Part shown: positions 1 to 6,832 of the stretch, one piece after another
Numbering within the stretch: position 1 is the first letter of the stretch
Layout: each line of letters opens with the position of its first letter
Origin: Acidobacteriota bacterium
Lineage (GTDB): Bacteria > Acidobacteriota > Terriglobia > UBA7540
Assembly (NCBI GenBank): GCA_021827245.1
Contig: JAKAWN010000145.1
Coordinates: 1-14,603 of the forward strand
Direction of reading: 5' to 3'
DNA: 14,603 nucleotides
Made by a program: the position numbers and the translations under genes
The notes under the pieces: generated by a model
Told to the model about the DNA's origin: nothing
Database searches by the model: none
The model's input: the letters and a program-made list of their open reading frames with translations, nothing else

Positions 1-298
1 ATTAACCCCAGCCACGGAGACCAGTTTTCTCTCAGCTGCGCCTTGTGCGGCGCCCCCCCTGTGCTTCTTTTCGTAGTCGTCCCTTATCTCAGGTGGAGAT
101 TTACCCACAAATTCTGCTATGGAACCGCATTCCCCTATTCAAGATTCTGAAATCCGGAAATCATGCAAGTATCAGCGGCCGTGATCACGCCCTTCGGTCG
201 AGGGGTGCAGATCGCGGTGTATGATAAAAGCGATGCACACAAGACGGAGAGGAGTTGGCTCATCGGTCAGAACCGGTTTGGTGCGGAGGAACGGAGAC
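1..298. other. Upstream region of ruvX, no gene seen
   Basis: This stretch precedes the chosen ruvX start. I see no convincing coding frame: the short open frames here only read into ruvX out of phase or extend it without a ribosome-binding site. A TATGAT hexamer at 220-225 resembles a -10 box, but no -35 element lies at the right distance, so no promoter is called. The first 60 bases are C-rich and may belong to whatever lies to the left of the window. Confidence 0.4.
285..290 (+). promoter_or_regulatory. Shine-Dalgarno site that sets the ruvX start
   Basis: GGAGGA lies 8 bases before a TTG codon at 299. The upstream in-frame ATG at 221 has no such site, and starting there would add 26 residues that precede the conserved beginning of RuvX proteins. 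This favours translation from TTG 299. Confidence 0.65.
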
Positions 299-754
299 TT
301 GCCAGCAAGAATCTTGGCCATCGATTTTGGACTCAGGCGCATCGGTCTGGCTGTTTCCGATGCACTGGGTATCACGGCGCAGGGGCTTCCAACCCTCCAG
401 CGAACTGCCACGCGAAAAGACATTGAGTACATTCGCGCTGTGGCTGAAGAATACAATGTCGGGAAAATTATTGTGGGCAATCCGATCGGTCACGCGGGAA
501 CCCCAACTTCGATGTCACGCCATGCGGAGGCATTCGCGAAGAAGCTGCAGGGACGTTTGGTTTGCCCTGTGGAACTGTGGGATGAACGGCTGACAAGTGT
601 GGAAGCCAATCGGATGTTGCGGTCCGCAGGGCTCAGCATTAACAAGCGGCGGCAAACGGTTGACCGCGTAGCCGCAGCATTGCTGCTCCAGAACTACCTC
701 GATTGCCATGCCAACGAGCTTGAGCGAGCTGGCCCCAATGAAGGAAGCCTATGA
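299..754 (+). CDS. ruvX: RuvX/YqgF family Holliday junction resolvase-like nuclease
   Basis: RuvX (YqgF) is a small RNase H-fold nuclease linked to Holliday junction resolution and, in several bacteria, to 5'-end maturation of pre-16S rRNA. From the TTG start the protein is 151 residues, close to the usual 138-150. The first strand with its acidic residue is IDFGLRRIGLAVSD (Asp9). GNP follows at about 60-62, the WDERLTS motif at 94-100 (Glu96) and VDRVAAALLLQNYL at 121-134 (Asp122), so the acidic catalytic set is complete. The TTG start is preferred over ATG 221 because of its GGAGGA site and because family members begin just before the first strand. The stop codon overlaps the mltG start as ATGA, which suggests translational coupling. 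The family assignment is secure; the exact substrate is inferred. Confidence 0.93.
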   Translation: MPARILAIDFGLRRIGLAVSDALGITAQGLPTLQRTATRKDIEYIRAVAEEYNVGKIIVGNPIGHAGTPTSMSRHAEAFAKKLQGRLVCPVELWDERLTSVEANRMLRSAGLSINKRRQTVDRVAAALLLQNYLDCHANELERAGPNEGSL

Positions 755-1806
755 AAAAAACACTGCTCGTCCTGGCAATTGTGGCTATCGTTGCAGGGCT
801 TGCTGCAGTCGGCGTTGACATGCTGCGTCCCTATCGCGGCTATACAGGTCAGGTCATCGTCGATATTCCGCCGGGGATGGAGGCTCCGGAGGTTGCAAGT
901 CGGCTGGTGGCGGAGGGCGTCCTCGCCCACCGATGGCCATTCCTGTTGATCTATGGGTTCGGCCGGTGGCGTCGCCATATAAAGGCCGGTGAATACCTCT
1001 TTGATCGTCCTTTGCGGCCTCTTGATGTTTACCGCAAGCTCGTTCGAGGAGAAGTCTACTATCGCACGGTCATTATACCAGAAGGCTCGAATCGCTTTGC
1101 CATTGCCCAAATCCTGCACAGGACACTGGGCATTGCTCCGCGAGATTTCCTTCGAGTCACACAGGAAACTTCCCTGATTCACGATCTTGATCCGCAGGCA
1201 CCCTCGCTGGAGGGCTACCTCTTTCCGGATACATACCGCTTTGAATACCATCCCACGGCGGCCCAAGTCGTAACGACCATGGTGGCACGTTTCCGGCAAG
1301 TCATCCGCAAAGACTTTGGGCAAGATCTCAGCCAACCCGGCACAAATCTGCACAGGATCATCACGCTCGCATCTCTCGTTGAAAAAGAGACACCGGATCC
1401 CGCTGAACGTCCCATCATCGCGCAGGTGTTCGAATTGCGTTTGCAGAAACGGATGCTGCTCCAGTGTGATCCGACGGTGGCTTATGCTGCCGAGATGGAT
1501 CACTTACCGCCGGAACCTATCACCGAAAGTGACTTGAAGCTGCAATCTCCTTATAACACCTACGTCCACATCGGGCTCCCACCCGGCCCGATTTGCAACC
1601 CTGGGAAAGCTTCCATTTTCGCGGTTCTCCACCCTGCTTCCACTCACTACTTATACTTTGTGAGCAACAATCATGGTGGCCACTGGTTTGCCAGAACACT
1701 TGCAGGACACCTGCGCAACGTGGCACGATATCGTAAACAAATGGCCACGCTCCGGCGCCCTGCGCCGGACAAAGCGGGGGCTCCGCACCATACGTCCACA
1801 AAGTGA
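751..1806 (+). CDS. mltG: Endolytic murein transglycosylase MltG (YceG-like)
   Basis: MltG is a membrane-anchored lytic transglycosylase that cuts nascent glycan strands and so ends peptidoglycan polymerisation. At 351 residues it is of normal family size. Residues 4-22 form one hydrophobic signal-anchor helix, and a LysM-like region (about 35-105) follows. The YceG catalytic domain carries EGYLFPDTY (154-162) and ASLVEKET (207-214), whose glutamate at 211 matches the one usually taken as catalytic. Downstream are QCDPTVAYA (238-246), a SPYNTYVHIGLPPGPICNPG block (266-285) and a YLYFVSNNHGGHWFA segment near 300-314. The gene overlaps ruvX by four bases, and ruvX-mltG pairs are common in bacteria. 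The last 20 or so residues are basic and poorly ordered. The catalytic domain shows no missing residues. Confidence 0.95.
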   Translation: MKKTLLVLAIVAIVAGLAAVGVDMLRPYRGYTGQVIVDIPPGMEAPEVASRLVAEGVLAHRWPFLLIYGFGRWRRHIKAGEYLFDRPLRPLDVYRKLVRGEVYYRTVIIPEGSNRFAIAQILHRTLGIAPRDFLRVTQETSLIHDLDPQAPSLEGYLFPDTYRFEYHPTAAQVVTTMVARFRQVIRKDFGQDLSQPGTNLHRIITLASLVEKETPDPAERPIIAQVFELRLQKRMLLQCDPTVAYAAEMDHLPPEPITESDLKLQSPYNTYVHIGLPPGPICNPGKASIFAVLHPASTHYLYFVSNNHGGHWFARTLAGHLRNVARYRKQMATLRRPAPDKAGAPHHTSTK

Positions 1807-2194
1807 GGCAGGAAGCGAAGCGACGCCTATAAATCCTGTCGGGGAGGTGAAACACGAACTGCGATAAAGGAATCATCCTGGGATATTGCGAGCAGCACAA
1901 CCTTAAGGGAGCCGGCGTGCTTGAGCTTCGCGCTACCGAAGTGGAACTGCACAGTGGTTTAAAGCCTGGCTTGAGGTTCCAGATCTGTTTTTCGACTGGC
2001 TGGAAATGCGGCAGGAAACCAAGGAATTCCGGGAACGCTTCCCACACATGAACGGCCGGTATGCACACCGTGCCGGAGAAAGAAGTGTTTCTGTTTAGTT
2101 TTTCCATTCTTCGCCGTACAATCCCAATGTAATCCTTCCGGCCTGGATGCAGGTATTCTGACGCACCAGCCAGGGAAGGATCAGGAGAACGCAA
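1807..2194. other. 388-base gap between mltG and pyrF; possible decayed coding remnant
   Basis: No convincing intact gene is present. Two neighbouring plus-strand frames look more protein-like than chance. One is open from 1851 to 2048 and reads GIILGYCEQHNLKGAGVLEL from 1869 onward. The other is open from 1931 to the TAG at 2096-2098 and includes WLEVPDLFFDWLEMRQETKE. Neither has an ATG start with a Shine-Dalgarno site, and moving from one to the other needs a frameshift near 1955-1965. This could be a frameshifted remnant or chance. The 3' end probably holds the pyrF promoter. No tRNA or known riboswitch shape was recognised. Confidence 0.3.
2117..2122 (+). promoter_or_regulatory. Candidate -10 box for pyrF-pyrE
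   Basis: TACAAT differs from the TATAAT consensus at one position and lies 72 bases before the pyrF start, after an AT-richer stretch. The hexamer about 17 bases upstream (TTTAGT) is a poor -35 match, so this is a tentative call. Confidence 0.3.
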
Positions 2195-2932
2195 GTGCAG
2201 GTTCGAGACAAACTGATTGTTGCCCTCGATTTCAACACAGCCGAGGCGGCCACCCAAATGACGGACAAATTGCGCGGGCACGTCGGCATGTTCAAGGTTG
2301 GCATGGAGGCATTCACCGCGGAAGGCCCTATGCTGGCCCGGTATCTGATCGATTCCGGTGAAAGAGTCTTTCTCGATCTCAAGTTCCTTGACATTCCCAA
2401 CACGGTGCGAGGCGCATGCCGGGCGGCGGCCGCGATGGGCGTGACCTTTCTGAACATACATGCCCTGGGCGGCAGGAAAATGATGCGGGCCGCACTTGAC
2501 GGGGCTGCGGAAGGGGCGCCTGGAGCACGTCCTCGACCGCTGGTGCTGGCCGTGACCATCCTGACCAGTCTTGCAGCCAACGACCTGGAAGAGATCGGCA
2601 TCGCAGGGCCACCCGAGAGCGCAGTGCTGCGAATGGCCCGGCTGGCGCAGTCGGAGGGCCTAGATGGCGTCGTCGCATCCGCAAAGGAGGCTTCCGCGCT
2701 GCGAAAAGAGTGCGGACCAGATTTTGTGATTGTGACGCCTGGCATTCGGCCCGCGGGCGCTGCATTAAATGATCAGTCTCGAACCGCGACCCCGCAATCC
2801 GCTCTCGAAGCCGGAGCAAGCTACCTGGTCGTCGGCCGGCCCATCACAGCGGCGGCGGATCCCGCTGCGGCAGCAGAAGCAATTTTGGAGGAAATGAGGA
2901 AATCCTCCGGTTACATCTCAAAATCTGCATAG
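2195..2932 (+). CDS. pyrF: Orotidine 5'-phosphate decarboxylase
   Basis: PyrF converts OMP to UMP, the last step of de novo pyrimidine synthesis, in the cytoplasm. The protein has 245 residues, typical for group I enzymes. The TIM-barrel signatures are in order: VALDF (9-13, Asp12), FKVGME (33-38, Lys34), and the catalytic DLKFLDIPNT (61-70) with the Asp61, Lys63, Asp66 array. TPGIRP and DQSRTATP follow as the phosphate-gripping loop region, then VVGRPIT near the C-terminus. The start is GTG at 2195, with AGGAG at 2183-2187 and seven bases between. pyrE follows after 8 bases, so the two are almost certainly co-transcribed. All the key residues are present. Confidence 0.97.
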   Translation: MQVRDKLIVALDFNTAEAATQMTDKLRGHVGMFKVGMEAFTAEGPMLARYLIDSGERVFLDLKFLDIPNTVRGACRAAAAMGVTFLNIHALGGRKMMRAALDGAAEGAPGARPRPLVLAVTILTSLAANDLEEIGIAGPPESAVLRMARLAQSEGLDGVVASAKEASALRKECGPDFVIVTPGIRPAGAALNDQSRTATPQSALEAGASYLVVGRPITAAADPAAAAEAILEEMRKSSGYISKSA

Positions 2933-2940
2933 GTGAATCC

Positions 2941-3537
2941 ATGACTGAAGACGAGATTCTCAATATTTTCCGCGAGCATTCTGCCCTTTTGGAAGGCCAT
3001 TTTATTCTCTCTTCGGGCCGCCACAGTGACCGGTACATCCAGTGCGCCCTTGTGCTGCAGCATCCTCGCGTGGCAGAGCAATTGTGTTTTGAACTAAGCC
3101 CCAAGCTGGGCAGACTTGGCGCAAAGACTGTCGTGGCCCCGGCTCTTGGCGGAGTGATCGTAGCCCATGAAGTCGCGCGCGCACTGGGCTTGAGGGCACT
3201 GTTTACGGAACGGCAAAACGGCGAAATGACCCTTCGGAGAGGTTTTCGCCTGGAGCAGGACGAACCTGTGCTGGTTGTCGAGGACGTCATCACCACGGGC
3301 AAATCCACGCGCGAAACCGCCGATTGCGTTGAAGATGCCGGTGGCAAAGTCGTTGGCATAGGCGCTCTCGTCGACCGCAGCGGCGGCAAAGTTGAATTTG
3401 ACGTTCCCATGGCCACGCTCGTCACCATGAACGTAGAAACCTACGACCCTGATGATTGCCCACTTTGCAAGGCCGGCAAGCCTGCGGTCAAGCCGGGCAG
3501 CCGTCCCGCAAGCTCAAAATCCGCCAAACAACCCTAA
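2941..3537 (+). CDS. pyrE: Orotate phosphoribosyltransferase
   Basis: PyrE joins orotate to PRPP to give OMP, the substrate of the PyrF enzyme encoded just upstream. The protein has 198 residues. The type I phosphoribosyltransferase PRPP-binding motif is VLVVEDVITTGKST (110-123). FILSSGRHSDRYIQC (21-35) is the usual N-terminal orotate-side motif, and APALGG (66-71) and FTERQNGEMTLRRGF (88-102) fit the flexible-loop part of the family. The C-terminus carries a CPLC pair (Cys173, Cys176) followed by a KPGSR stretch. I recognise this tail from a subset of bacterial PyrE proteins; metal binding by the cysteines is possible but not shown. An AGGTGA ribosome-binding site (2931-2936) overlaps the pyrF stop codon. 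The product is certain. Confidence 0.97.
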   Translation: MTEDEILNIFREHSALLEGHFILSSGRHSDRYIQCALVLQHPRVAEQLCFELSPKLGRLGAKTVVAPALGGVIVAHEVARALGLRALFTERQNGEMTLRRGFRLEQDEPVLVVEDVITTGKSTRETADCVEDAGGKVVGIGALVDRSGGKVEFDVPMATLVTMNVETYDPDDCPLCKAGKPAVKPGSRPASSKSAKQP

Positions 3538-3612
3538 TCGTCCTCAGATGCAGGAGCAATAGCAAAGGCTAAAATGGTTGGTGGTGTCTCAAGTGTGCGT
3601 TGGACCAATCGG

Positions 3613-4311
3613 TCATAATATGCGCACAGTGCTTTGAGCAAATTCATGGAGATTTCTCCCAAACTTCATCCAGTATTTGTTGCCCTCAGAGTTGCGGGCA
3701 GTTGGATGTCGTGCGAGGGCCAGAACTGTAGCTCCGCGACGAACGAAGCTCTTAGGCTCGGGAGGGAATGTAGTTCCAGCGATTTTCTCCCAAGAATCCT
3801 TCTGCTTCAAACCATACATGACCACAAAGCTTGGCCGATGGTCGCGGATTCTGCTGATTATAAATTCGATTCGCTGCTGGAGGTGCTGCCCGGAATCTTG
3901 GGTCTCGTTCAAATTTGGGGCAGCCAGTCCAGATAATTCAATCACGCATGTCTCGCCAGACTTATCGTCCAGTGCTCCCCATTTATCGCGTTGGTAGTTC
4001 CGCAAGGTGTCCTTGTCTGCCGCACGTTCTGGTTCAAGGAAGGTCATCAGGAGCAGCATCAATGGTCTCCAGGTAGGCTGCAAGTTTGCCAGCTTCTTAA
4101 AATGCCATCTCTTTTCGCCGATTCGACGATGGAACTCACGGCAGTCGTTCAACTCGCGCCTGCCGAGGTCCGCCCACGCTTTTGCCCGTCGGGAGAGGTT
4201 ATTCTCCTCCCAAGAAGCCATACCCTGCTCCGGCCCGATGAACCAGAATGGTGCGTCCCAACGCCCATAGCCGTAGTTCCGACGTGCCATTTCAATCGTA
4301 ACCTTGTCCAT
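3613..4311 (-). CDS. Orphan protein, possibly uracil-DNA-glycosylase-like fold
   Basis: I do not recognise this 232-residue protein by name. It has no signal peptide or membrane segment, and it is rich in Trp, Arg and Lys. Its motif order resembles the uracil-DNA glycosylase superfamily: FWFIGPEQG (22-30) where those enzymes have a G-x-x-P-G loop after the first strand, CVIELSGLAAPNLNE (122-136) where a strand ending in Asn-Pro type residues is expected, SFVVMYGLK (161-169) as a later core strand, and TVLALARHPTARN (195-207) at the place of the conserved HPS loop. This is a fold-level inference, and glycosylase activity is not claimed. The ATG has AGGGGAG a few bases upstream. The gene lies between pyrE (convergent) and pyrC (same strand, 173 bases upstream), with no other unknown gene beside it, so the context gives no functional clue. 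Confidence 0.7.
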   Translation of the reverse strand: MDKVTIEMARRNYGYGRWDAPFWFIGPEQGMASWEENNLSRRAKAWADLGRRELNDCREFHRRIGEKRWHFKKLANLQPTWRPLMLLLMTFLEPERAADKDTLRNYQRDKWGALDDKSGETCVIELSGLAAPNLNETQDSGQHLQQRIEFIISRIRDHRPSFVVMYGLKQKDSWEKIAGTTFPPEPKSFVRRGATVLALARHPTARNSEGNKYWMKFGRNLHEFAQSTVRIL

Positions 4312-4484
4312 ATTGCGGCTCCCCTACACGAATACGCTGCGCTTGCATTACGATAAATACGAACGAACGTGCTGCCGCGCCATCAAAAGATTCAACGCAC
4401 ACTTCAGACGTTGCCACATGGTTCGTGCGGTTGACGGCAGCAGCACTCCCCTCATGGTAAGAACCCATAAGCCGCCGTCTTTTT

Positions 4485-5762
4485 TCAGCGCCGGAACACG
4501 ATTCGTCCTTGCACAATGGTTGCAGTAGCAGCACCCCGCAGCGTCCAGCCATCGAACGGCGAATTGTAGCTCCTGGAACAGCCTTCCGCCGCGCGATAGG
4601 TCCACTCGAGGTCCGGATCAATCAAGGTCAGGTCTGCGGCGCCTCCCACCCTGATGCGGCCAAGCGGCTTGTTGATGATGCAAGCAGGCTTTGTACTCAT
4701 CAGGCCAATCAACTGGCCAAGCGAGGTTTTCCCCGAGTGAACCAAACGAGTGAGAGCGAGTCCCAAGGCTGTTTCAAGGCCGGTCACGCCGAAAGGCGCC
4801 TCGGCCATAGGCCGCGATTTCAATTCCGCTGCGTGCGGCGCGTGGTCCGTCGCAATCGCATCCACCACCCCGTCCTGAATGCCCGCCAGGATGGCTTCCA
4901 CGTCCGCGGCCGTGCGGAGTGGAGGATTCATCTTGGCATTGGTTCCATAGCGTATCATGGCTTCATCGGTCAGGGTAAAGTGGTGCGGCGTCACCTCGCA
5001 CGTCACGTTCAATCCGCGGCTCTTAGCTTCACGGACCATCTGGATTCCACCCGCTGTTGTCAGGTGCATCACGTGAAGATGCCCCCCGGTGACTTCGGCA
5101 AGGTTAATGTCACGTTCGATACATCCGTCTTCAGCACTGTTGGGAATGCCGCGCAGGCCCAGGAATTTTGAGTGAATGCCTTCATTCATCACCCCGCCGG
5201 CGCTCAATTCCGGCACTTCGCAGTGGTCGATGATCGGCACGCCAAGGCCCTTTGCTTTCTCAAGAGCTTCCTTCATCAGGGCGGCTGTTTTTACGGGCTT
5301 GCCGTCGTCTGAAAATCCAACCGCGCCGGCATCGATGAGGGCCTGGAAGTCTGTCAGCTTTTCACCCTGGCTTCCGAAGGAAACGGCGGCAACGGGAAAA
5401 ACACGGGCCAGCTTCAACTCCTGGGCGCGGCGGACAAGGCGGCGCGTCAATTCGGGATTGTCATTGACGGGACGTGTGTTGGCCATGGGACAGACGGCTG
5501 TGAAGCCACCGGCCACCGCAGCGCGAAGGCCGCTTTCGAGGGTCTCAGAAATCTCGCCGCCCGGCTCGCGCAAGTGAACGTGAATGTCGATAAGGCCTGG
5601 CGCAACGATCTGGCCGCGAGCCTCAATGATCTCGTCAACAGGACCGGAAAGATGCGGGGCAATTTTGCGAATCGTGCCCCCTTCGATCAGCAGGTCCAGC
5701 TCTCCGTCCAGTTGGTCCTCCGGCGAAACAACGCGCCCACCTCGAATCAGCAATGAAGCCAC
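4485..5762 (-). CDS. pyrC: Dihydroorotase, class I
   Basis: PyrC interconverts N-carbamoyl-aspartate and dihydroorotate, the third step of pyrimidine synthesis. The amidohydrolase motifs are complete (residues counted from this start): DIHVHLREPGGE (59-70, with the metal-binding HxH), ANTRPVNDN (95-103), SDDGKPV (151-157), whose Asp fits the class I pattern that lacks the carboxylated lysine, DHCE (179-182), HLHVMHLTTAGG (228-239) and ATDHAPH (304-310). NSPFDGW (400-406) lies near the C-terminus. Length is 425 residues, normal for the class. I chose GTG 5762 because AGGTG lies six bases before it and the protein then begins MASLLIRGGRVV; GTG 5771 overlaps that site. Class I enzymes usually sit beside pyrB, which is not in this window. 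Confidence 0.96.
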   Translation of the reverse strand: MASLLIRGGRVVSPEDQLDGELDLLIEGGTIRKIAPHLSGPVDEIIEARGQIVAPGLIDIHVHLREPGGEISETLESGLRAAVAGGFTAVCPMANTRPVNDNPELTRRLVRRAQELKLARVFPVAAVSFGSQGEKLTDFQALIDAGAVGFSDDGKPVKTAALMKEALEKAKGLGVPIIDHCEVPELSAGGVMNEGIHSKFLGLRGIPNSAEDGCIERDINLAEVTGGHLHVMHLTTAGGIQMVREAKSRGLNVTCEVTPHHFTLTDEAMIRYGTNAKMNPPLRTAADVEAILAGIQDGVVDAIATDHAPHAAELKSRPMAEAPFGVTGLETALGLALTRLVHSGKTSLGQLIGLMSTKPACIINKPLGRIRVGGAADLTLIDPDLEWTYRAAEGCSRSYNSPFDGWTLRGAATATIVQGRIVFRR

Positions 5763-5796
5763 TCGGATCACCTCAGATGGTTAAAGCTGGCCAACA

Positions 5797-5802
5797 AGTA
5801 TA
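5797..5802 (-). promoter_or_regulatory. Candidate -10 box for pyrC
   Basis: Read on the minus strand this is TATACT, one mismatch from consensus, about 35 bases before the pyrC start. That would give a short leader. No good -35 hexamer is seen at 16-18 bases, so the call is tentative. Confidence 0.3.
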
Positions 5803-5887
5803 GCATCGGGCAATCGGGCACGCGGGTTTGGAGATAGGGACGCCGCGGGCTAACCACATCCACTTGGCGGTAGTGACACGACTTGAT

Positions 5888-5950
5888 TGTGGCGCGTGCG
5901 TCCTCGCCCTTACCGCGCTCAAAACGCACGGCCAGGATGGCCGTGCCACA
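5888..5950. repeat. Palindromic dispersed repeat (GCACGGCCA type)
   Basis: GCACGGCCA at 5926-5934 and its exact reverse complement TGGCCGTGC at 5938-5946 form a nine-pair stem with a three-base loop. TGTGGC at 5888-5893 pairs with GCCACA at 5945-5950 as an outer boundary, giving an element of about 63 bases. Translated on the minus strand it reads GTAILAV, a string I recognise from spurious proteins annotated over interspersed repeats in many soil bacterial genomes. The REP/MITE-like nature is inferred. Confidence 0.55.
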
Positions 5951-6095
5951 GAACAGCAAACGAGCAGAATCACCATCCGTCGGGCAGATGGCTGGCGGTT
6001 TGGGCTGCTCGGCGGCATGGCTCTCGCTTGATGGGGGCTAGGAACAGGGGTTTTTCAGGCTCTATAAAGGCTAGATGAACTCGGATACGTTTTTC

Positions 6096-6307
6096 GGTTC
6101 GTTTTAGGTTCGTTTTAGGTTCGTTTTTTCCACAGGCTATTGTTTTCAACTAGATCGGTAGCTTCGTTTTCGGTTCGTTTGGCCGTTTTTTCGGTTCGTT
6201 TTTCAGGCCGATCATTTGTTTTCAATAGTTTCTCCGGTTCGTTTTTGAAAAATAATACTTTTTGTCTCACATTTTTAATGCCAAACCGAGCGGTCATTTA
6301 TTTTCAA
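6096..6307. repeat. GGTTCGTTTT short repeat cluster
   Basis: GGTTCGTTTTA occurs twice in perfect tandem (6096-6106, 6107-6117), followed by GGTTCGTTTT (6118-6127). Further copies lie at 6172-6180, 6193-6203 and 6236-6246. A second motif, TTTTCAA, recurs at 6143-6149, 6219-6225 and 6301-6307, about 76-82 bases apart, suggesting a decayed longer unit. The strand asymmetry (T-rich on plus) contrasts with all its neighbours. Confidence 0.7.
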
Positions 6308-6482
6308 CAGTTTATGGACGGACTATCAGTCTGAGCAGACTGTTTATTTCCTGGCCAACGATCGAAACGAGCCCGCCTGCCATACGCAAGGTAGACTAGC
6401 ACAGTAGTCATTCGTTGTCAAGCAAATTCGCGCGAGCAAAATCACGCACAATATTCATGCGCGACCGGCATTGGATGGTAGC

Positions 6483-6529
6483 GGCACCCCTTGTGGGTGC
6501 CCGAGGGCGGGCACACACAAGGCCCGCCC
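6483..6529. repeat. Double GC-rich hairpin element
   Basis: Two adjacent perfect stems are visible. GGCACCC (6483-6489) pairs with GGGTGCC (6495-6501) around a five-base loop, and GGGCGGGC (6505-6512) pairs with GCCCGCCC (6522-6529) around a nine-base loop. The arrangement matches a class of dispersed GC-rich palindromes that I have seen in many environmental bacterial genomes. There is no T run after it on either strand, so it does not look like an intrinsic terminator. Confidence 0.55.
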
Positions 6530-6702
6530 CTACGAAATATACGGCACACGGGGCTGGCGCAGATTGCTGGTGTTTGCGATCTGCGATCTCGCGAAAAGAG
6601 AGTGTTCTGCAGAGGTTTCGCCTTGACCTGGCCGGAATTCCCTTGGGGAGACGCAGACCTCAAAAGTCGGATGCACCGGCCCCCGAAAATCATCCCTCAC
6701 CC

Positions 6703-6740
6703 GACCGCTGGCGCGGTCACCCTCTCCCAGAGGTAGAGGG
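6703..6740. repeat. Paired short hairpins next to CCCTCACCC/CCCTCTCCC
   Basis: GACCGC (6703-6708) pairs with GCGGTC (6713-6718) around TGGC, and CCCTCT (6720-6725) pairs with AGAGGG (6735-6740). The flanking CCCTCACCC and CCCTCTCCC strings are typical of a widespread interspersed repeat. It lies close to the 3' end of the rnhB operon and could fold in its transcript. Confidence 0.45.
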
Positions 6741-6832
6741 CTAAGTTTATTGGGGGTGCCGGATGCGGCGACGCCCACGCTTGTGATGAAACTCCCGTGA
6801 CGGACATGACACCGTCGCGGCTACCAACTCGC

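Larger units (their letters stand above)
5772..6832. other. 1-kb gene-free stretch filled with dispersed repeats
   Basis: Between the 5' end of pyrC and the 3' end of rnhB there is no frame with recognisable protein features. Instead at least four unrelated repeat types sit one after another: a GCACGGCCA palindrome (about 5888-5950), a family of GGTTCGTTTT units (6096-6307), a double GC-rich hairpin (6483-6529) and another hairpin pair (6703-6740). Composition shifts from GC-rich to strongly T-rich at 6090-6310 and back. Open frames here, on both strands, are low-complexity readings of these repeats. The end near 6780-6832 should hold the terminator of the rnhB operon, but no stem followed by a T run was found there. 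Confidence 0.6.

Noticed and set aside
694..1503. Minus-strand open frame of 269 codons inside mltG
   Set aside because: It lies fully antisense to mltG, whose motifs are complete, and shows no domain features of its own.
1807..2194. tRNA, tmRNA, SRP RNA or RNase P RNA in the gap
   Set aside because: No T-loop GTTCRANNC sequence with matching acceptor arms and none of the core motifs of the other RNAs were found; the same holds for the gaps at 5772-6832 and 13756-13947.
1520..2461. Long minus-strand open frame of 313 codons across the end of mltG, the gap and the start of pyrF
   Set aside because: It overlaps two certain genes in antisense, has no recognisable motif and has a composition rich in Arg, Ser and Pro typical of a shadow frame.
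3538..3612. Intrinsic terminator between pyrE and the convergent orphan gene
   Set aside because: Only a four-pair TAGC/GCTA stem is visible and no T run follows on either strand.
6115..6297. Minus-strand 60-codon frame rich in Lys, Glu, Asn and Thr
   Set aside because: It is a direct translation of the GGTTCGTTTT repeat cluster, with no start site or family pattern.
6096..6307. Possible CRISPR array
   Set aside because: The repeat units are only 9-11 bases, spacing is irregular, three copies are back to back, and no cas gene is nearby.
6483..6529. Rho-independent terminator for the rnhB operon
   Set aside because: The stems lie over 300 bases beyond the rnhB stop codon and have no T tract on the minus strand.
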